Assembly: GCF_014359565.1 (NCBI RefSeq)
Contig: NZ_JACIZD010000003.1
Location: 62,001-126,000, forward strand
Length of the DNA stretch: 64,000 nt
Source of the DNA: Immundisolibacter sp.
GTDB taxonomy: Bacteria > Pseudomonadota > Gammaproteobacteria > Immundisolibacterales > Immundisolibacteraceae
Direction: 5' to 3'
The position numbers and the translations under genes were made by a program. How positions within the stretch are numbered: position 1 is the first letter of the stretch; each line of letters begins with the position of its first letter. The notes below the pieces were generated by a model that made no database searches, was not told where the DNA came from, and was given only the letters and a program-made list of their open reading frames with translations. Below, piece by piece: positions 60,666 through 64,000 of this stretch.

Positions 60666-61667
60666 ATGAGCCTGCACCAACCCGTCACCGGCGCCTGCGT
60701 GTGGCGCGGCAGCGACTATCGCGACCCGACCGACTGGGTTTATACCCTGTCCGGCGAGGCACTGGCCGACATCGACCGCGCGGTGCGCCGCGTGCGCGAC
60801 GGCGGCCTCAGCCTGGACGAAGTCACGCCTGAGGTATTCGACCTGCCGGCGCTGGCCGGCGACCTGCGCCACATGGCCGACATCCTGCACCGCGGTCGTG
60901 GCTTCGTGCGCCTGCAGGGCATCGACCGGGCGCGCTACAGCGACGACGAGCTGGGCATCATCCTGTGGGGCCTGGGCACCCACCTCGGGGTGGGGGTGTC
61001 GCAAAGCCAGCGCGGCGATCGCCTGGGCCACGTCCAGGATCGCGGCGAGGTCGGCCGCTACTACGGCATCGGCGGGCCGATCGAGGTGCACATGGACCCG
61101 GTCGACGTGACCGGCCTGATGTGTCTCACGCCGGCCATGGAGGGCGGCGCCACGCCGCTGATGAGCTCGTTTGCGGTGCACAACGCCATCCTGGCCGAGC
61201 GGCCGGACCTGCTCGAGGTGCTCTATCGCGGCTTTCACTACGGCAGCGAGACGGTCATCAAGAGCGACCGGCCGCCGATCACCGAACACCGCATTCCGGT
61301 GTTCAGTTTCGTGGCCGGCGAGCCGGACTGCTTTTTCCTGCCGGCGGCCATCCGCGGGCCAAACGGCGAGCCGCGCGAGGGTCTGCCCACCATCGAACAG
61401 GAGGCCATCGCCTACCTGCAGGCGGTGGCCGAGCGGCCGGAAATGAAGATCGACATGGTGATCGACCCGGCCACGGTGCAGTTCGTCAACAACCGCGTGC
61501 TGCTGCACGCGCGGGCGGACTACCGGGACTGGCCGCAGGGCGATCGCAAACGCCACCTGCTGCGCATGTGGCTGATGATGCCGGACTGGCCCAAACGCCC
61601 GCCTGAGCTACAGATGCTGCGCAGCACCGACCGTGCCGGTGGGGGTATCGCCAAGGCCGAGGCCTGA
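60666..61667 (+). CDS. TauD/TfdA-family Fe(II)/2-oxoglutarate-type dioxygenase
   Basis: A 333-residue enzyme of the TauD fold. VHMDPVDVTGLMCLTP supplies the HxD iron ligands, and NNRVLLHARADYRDW the distal histidine. RKRHLLRMWLMM has the arginine that binds the 2-oxoglutarate carboxylate. GGGGAG upstream supports the ATG. It is divergent from the cupin gene, so the two sides may be co-regulated. It would hydroxylate or oxidatively cleave a small acid. Confidence 0.83.
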   Translation: MSLHQPVTGACVWRGSDYRDPTDWVYTLSGEALADIDRAVRRVRDGGLSLDEVTPEVFDLPALAGDLRHMADILHRGRGFVRLQGIDRARYSDDELGIILWGLGTHLGVGVSQSQRGDRLGHVQDRGEVGRYYGIGGPIEVHMDPVDVTGLMCLTPAMEGGATPLMSSFAVHNAILAERPDLLEVLYRGFHYGSETVIKSDRPPITEHRIPVFSFVAGEPDCFFLPAAIRGPNGEPREGLPTIEQEAIAYLQAVAERPEMKIDMVIDPATVQFVNNRVLLHARADYRDWPQGDRKRHLLRMWLMMPDWPKRPPELQMLRSTDRAGGGIAKAEA

Positions 61668-61690
61668 GCGGGCAGCCGCGGCGCTGATCG

Positions 61691-61713
61691 CAGGAGCGGC
61701 TTCAGGCGCGACG
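61691..61713. repeat. REP-like element, CAGGAGCGGCTTCAGGCGCG type
   Basis: CAGGAGCGGCTTCAGGCGCG followed by ACG resembles the short extragenic repeats common in Xanthomonas and Pseudomonas relatives. It lies between convergent stop codons. Confidence 0.5.
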
Positions 61714-61721
61714 GGGCCTGT

Positions 61722-62654
61722 TCAATACCACACCCCTCCGGGGCGCCAGCGCGGCCGGCGCAGCACCGCCGGGCCGAGCTGACGCACCGGCTCCCAGTCC
61801 GGCACGGCGGCCGGCTGCAGGGTCTGCGCCAGCGCCTTCAGGCGTTCGATACGCGCCGGCGTGGGCGGGTGGGTGCGCAGCAGCGACGGGTCCGGCAGGC
61901 GCCGGCCGGGCAGCAGCAGCTGTTCCAGCCAGCGTCCCTGGCGCTGTTCGAGGTGCTCCAGTGCCCGCATCAGGCCCTCGGGATCGCCGGTCAGTGCCAC
62001 GGCGCCGGCGTCGGCGTCGTACTCGCGGGTGCGCGACAGGGCCAGCTGCAGCAGCATGCCGAGCGCCGGCATCAGCAGCAGCAGTGCCACCGCATCCCAG
62101 TTGACGACTGCCTGCCCCAGCAGCACCAGCGGCAGGTTCAGCAGCACCAGCAGCACGCCCACGTTCGACAGCAGCGAGGTCAGGCGGCTCATCAGGTCGG
62201 CCAGGCCCATCACCAGCATGTCGTGATTGCGGATGTGGGCGATCTCGTGCGCCAGTACCGCCACCACTTCGCGCATCGGCAGGCCGCGCAGCAGCCCGGC
62301 GGTGACGGCCACCGCGGCGCCCTTTGGCGTGCCGACGGTGAACGCGTTCAGCAGTGGGCTCGGCACCAGAAACAGCGCCGGCGGCTGCGGCAGACCGGCA
62401 CGTGCCGCCAGCACCTGCACCGCGCGCACCAGGCCGGGGGCCTGGTCGGCATGTATCGGCTGACCGCCATACAGGCGCAGCAGCAGCGCCGGGGCAATGC
62501 GCGGCGACAGCGCCAGCAGCACGCCGGCCAGCCCCAGCGCCCACACGGCGCCCACGGTGCCGCCCAGCAGGCCGCCGAGCAGGCCGAGCAGCGCCGCCAT
62601 GCCGGCCAGCAGCGCCAGGGCCTGCAGCGTGTTGCGGGCGCGGTGCGACAGCAT
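61722..62654 (-). CDS. HtpX-like M48-family membrane protease
   Basis: A 310-residue membrane protein. An N-terminal hydrophobic hairpin (LLGLLGGLLGGTVGAVWALGLAGVL) is followed by the zinc motif VLAHEIAHIRNHD and a second pair of membrane segments. TREYDADAGAVALTGDPEGL holds the third zinc ligand. The arrangement is that of HtpX, a heat-inducible quality-control protease, but general M48 is safer. It follows the enoyl-CoA hydratase gene on the same strand. Confidence 0.88.
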   Translation of the reverse strand: MLSHRARNTLQALALLAGMAALLGLLGGLLGGTVGAVWALGLAGVLLALSPRIAPALLLRLYGGQPIHADQAPGLVRAVQVLAARAGLPQPPALFLVPSPLLNAFTVGTPKGAAVAVTAGLLRGLPMREVVAVLAHEIAHIRNHDMLVMGLADLMSRLTSLLSNVGVLLVLLNLPLVLLGQAVVNWDAVALLLLMPALGMLLQLALSRTREYDADAGAVALTGDPEGLMRALEHLEQRQGRWLEQLLLPGRRLPDPSLLRTHPPTPARIERLKALAQTLQPAAVPDWEPVRQLGPAVLRRPRWRPGGVWY

Positions 62655-62668
62655 TCCGGCTACCGGTG

Positions 62669-63445
62669 TCAGCGACCCTGCCACTGCGGCGGGCGCTTCT
62701 CCAGGAACGCCGCCAGGCCTTCCTTCTTGTCCGCCGTCTCGCACAGGCCGGCCTGCGCGAACTTCTCCATGGCCAGACCCGCCGCCAGGCTGCCTTCCAT
62801 GCCGGCATGCACCATCGCCTTCATGTAGCGCGGCACCAGCGGCGCGAAGCCGGCCAGGTGCTCGGCCATGCGCTGCACGGTCGCCAGCAGGTCGGCGTCG
62901 TCCACCAGGCGCGTGACCAGGCCGATGTGCAAGGCCCGCTCGGCGTCGATCGGCTCGCCCATCAGCAGCATGTCGAGCGCCCAGGCGCGGCCGACCAGGC
63001 GCGGCAGGCGCTGCGTGGCGCCGCCGCCGGGAATGATGCCGAGCTTGCCCTCCGGCGTGGCAAAGCGGGCACTGCGGCCGGCCACGCGCAGATCGCAGCC
63101 CAGCGCCACCTCCAGCCCGCCGCCGAAACAGATGCCGTTGATGGCCGCGATGGTCGGCTTCGGACACCGCTCCAGGCGCTCGGCCACGCCCTGCACGATC
63201 GGTTCCAGCGCCTTGTTCAGATCGCGGTGCACCACCTCGGCCAGGTCCGAGCCGGCGGCAAAGGCCTTGTCCCCGGCGCCGGTGATGGCCAGCACGCGCA
63301 CCGCCGAATCGTCCGCCGCGGCGGCGATGGCCAGGTGCAGCTCGTCCACGGTGCCCAGCGAAATCGCGTTCAGCTTGGCCGGACGGTTGATGGTGATCAG
63401 CGCCAGCGGGCCGCGCGTTTCGTACAGCAGGTTCTCGTAACTCAT
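62669..63445 (-). CDS. Enoyl-CoA hydratase/isomerase family protein
   Basis: A 258-residue crotonase. GAGDKAFAAGSDLAEV and NGICFGGGLEVALGCDLRVA form the oxyanion hole, and TPEGKLGIIPGGGATQRLPRLVG carries the first catalytic glutamate in its usual place. KKEGLAAFLEKRPPQW is a typical C-terminal end. It would hydrate trans-2-enoyl-CoA in beta-oxidation or a related ring-cleavage pathway. It starts five bases before the GFA gene's stop region. Confidence 0.9.
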   Translation of the reverse strand: MSYENLLYETRGPLALITINRPAKLNAISLGTVDELHLAIAAAADDSAVRVLAITGAGDKAFAAGSDLAEVVHRDLNKALEPIVQGVAERLERCPKPTIAAINGICFGGGLEVALGCDLRVAGRSARFATPEGKLGIIPGGGATQRLPRLVGRAWALDMLLMGEPIDAERALHIGLVTRLVDDADLLATVQRMAEHLAGFAPLVPRYMKAMVHAGMEGSLAAGLAMEKFAQAGLCETADKKEGLAAFLEKRPPQWQGR

Positions 63446-63450
63446 CGGGG

Positions 63451-63939
63451 TCAGTCGGTGATCAGGCCGTGGCGGCGGTGCCAGTCGATCAGCGCCTCGT
63501 CCGGATAGTCCGGAAAGTGCCGGTCGGCCGCGGTTTCGGTCGGCACCGGCACCCAGGCCGGCTTGCTGTCCAGCATGATGTGGCAGCGCTCCGGCGGCGC
63601 CGGCAGCGGCGTGTCGATGCAGGAGGCGAACGGGTGCAGCAGCTCCGGCCAGCGCGGATCCCACACCCACAGCGCGCTGGCGCACTCGCGGCAGAAATGC
63701 CGCTCGCCGGGGCTGCGCTCGCTGCGCACCGGGTGGTCCATGAAGGCGCGATACACGCCGACGTGCTCGCGGCCCTCCACCTTCAGGCTGTCCGCCTCGG
63801 CGTGCAGGTTGATGGCGAAACCGCCGCCGCCCTGCGTCTTGCGGCAAATGGAGCAGTAGCAGTGCATGTACGGATAGGGCGCGTGGCTTTCGACCGAAAA
63901 GCGCACCGCCCCGCAGTGGCAGGAAGCTTCGAGCAGCAT
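63451..63939 (-). CDS. GFA-family (glutathione-dependent formaldehyde-activating type) zinc protein
   Basis: A 162-residue protein of the CENP-V/GFA family. Zinc ligands are ASCHCGAVRF, HCYCSICRKTQGG and HFCRECASALWVW. The family includes S-(hydroxymethyl)glutathione synthase, but most members are unassigned. DEALIDWHRRHGLITD closes the protein. It is the first gene of a minus-strand group with the hydratase and protease. Confidence 0.87.
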   Translation of the reverse strand: MLLEASCHCGAVRFSVESHAPYPYMHCYCSICRKTQGGGGFAINLHAEADSLKVEGREHVGVYRAFMDHPVRSERSPGERHFCRECASALWVWDPRWPELLHPFASCIDTPLPAPPERCHIMLDSKPAWVPVPTETAADRHFPDYPDEALIDWHRRHGLITD

Positions 63940-64000
63940 GGCAGGACTCCCGGCAGCAAGGGTGTCCGCACATGGTAACGGCCCGGTCGGAAGGTGGTGC

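Noticed and set aside
60615..61556. 313-codon minus-strand frame opposite the TauD-type gene
   Set aside because: The plus-strand protein has iron-ligand and 2-oxoglutarate motifs; this frame is its shadow.

Overview
The window reads as a chromosomal segment of a GC-rich gammaproteobacterium. The evidence is the gene order rpsB-tsf-pyrH-frr-uppS-cdsA-dxr-rseP-bamA-skp-lpxD-fabZ-lpxA-lpxB-rnhB-dnaE-accA-tilS, a complete lipid A/outer-membrane set, and strong G/C third-codon preference. A NahE-like hydratase-aldolase and several acyl-CoA enzymes suggest an aromatic- or hydrocarbon-degrading lifestyle. An Immundisolibacter-like PAH degrader would fit, but that is a guess from gene content. No rRNA, tRNA or CRISPR array was recognised.

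Layout. 1-2.2 kb (+): the end of a PabB/PabC-type fusion, a voltage-gated K+ channel and a DjlA-like co-chaperone, in overlapping frames. 2.2-5.3 kb (-): methylmalonyl-CoA mutase and its GTPase chaperone MeaB. 5.6 kb: a very stable hairpin with a CU-rich loop and U-tract, a candidate small RNA or attenuator. 5.8-9.0 kb (+): E1alpha, E1beta and E2 of a 2-oxoacid dehydrogenase complex. 9.0-9.6 kb: a YefM/YoeB-type toxin-antitoxin pair with a recognisable operator. 9.6-16.7 kb (-): alcohol dehydrogenase, a small coiled-coil protein, dapD, dapC, glnD, map. 16.7-36.8 kb (+): the core run from rpsB to tilS. 36.9-40.6 kb: a methyltransferase, a MAPEG protein, a GLFV dehydrogenase and an enoyl-CoA hydratase.

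40.6-42.9 kb is a small accessory patch with visibly lower GC. It holds a coiled-coil orphan, a duplicated fragment of the neighbouring acyl-CoA synthetase, a GNAT protein, and an addiction-module antitoxin whose toxin is broken. Palindromic repeats sit at the break points. 42.9-46.2 kb: acyl-CoA synthetase, a DapA-family lyase and a cupin.

46.2-54.4 kb (-) is the most striking region: ten genes on one strand, mostly with overlapping start/stop codons. In transcription order they are thermostable-hemolysin-family protein, AMP-dependent ligase, heme-oxygenase-like iron enzyme, SDR, TPR protein, response regulator, histidine kinase, cupredoxin, FTR1 iron permease and an outer-membrane barrel-like protein. 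A methyltransferase is transcribed divergently. The shared promoter region has two PmrA/QseB-type direct repeats (CTTAAG-N5-CTTAA), each 10-11 nt upstream of a -10-like hexamer. I read this as a two-component-controlled small-molecule pathway that carries its own iron supply. Its product is unknown.

55.4-57.9 kb (+): LemA and an M48 membrane protease. 58.0-61.7 kb: a NahE-like hydratase-aldolase flanked by inverted palindromic repeats, a beta-hydroxyacid dehydrogenase, a cupin and a TauD-type dioxygenase. 61.7-63.9 kb (-): HtpX-like M48 protease, enoyl-CoA hydratase and a GFA-type zinc protein.
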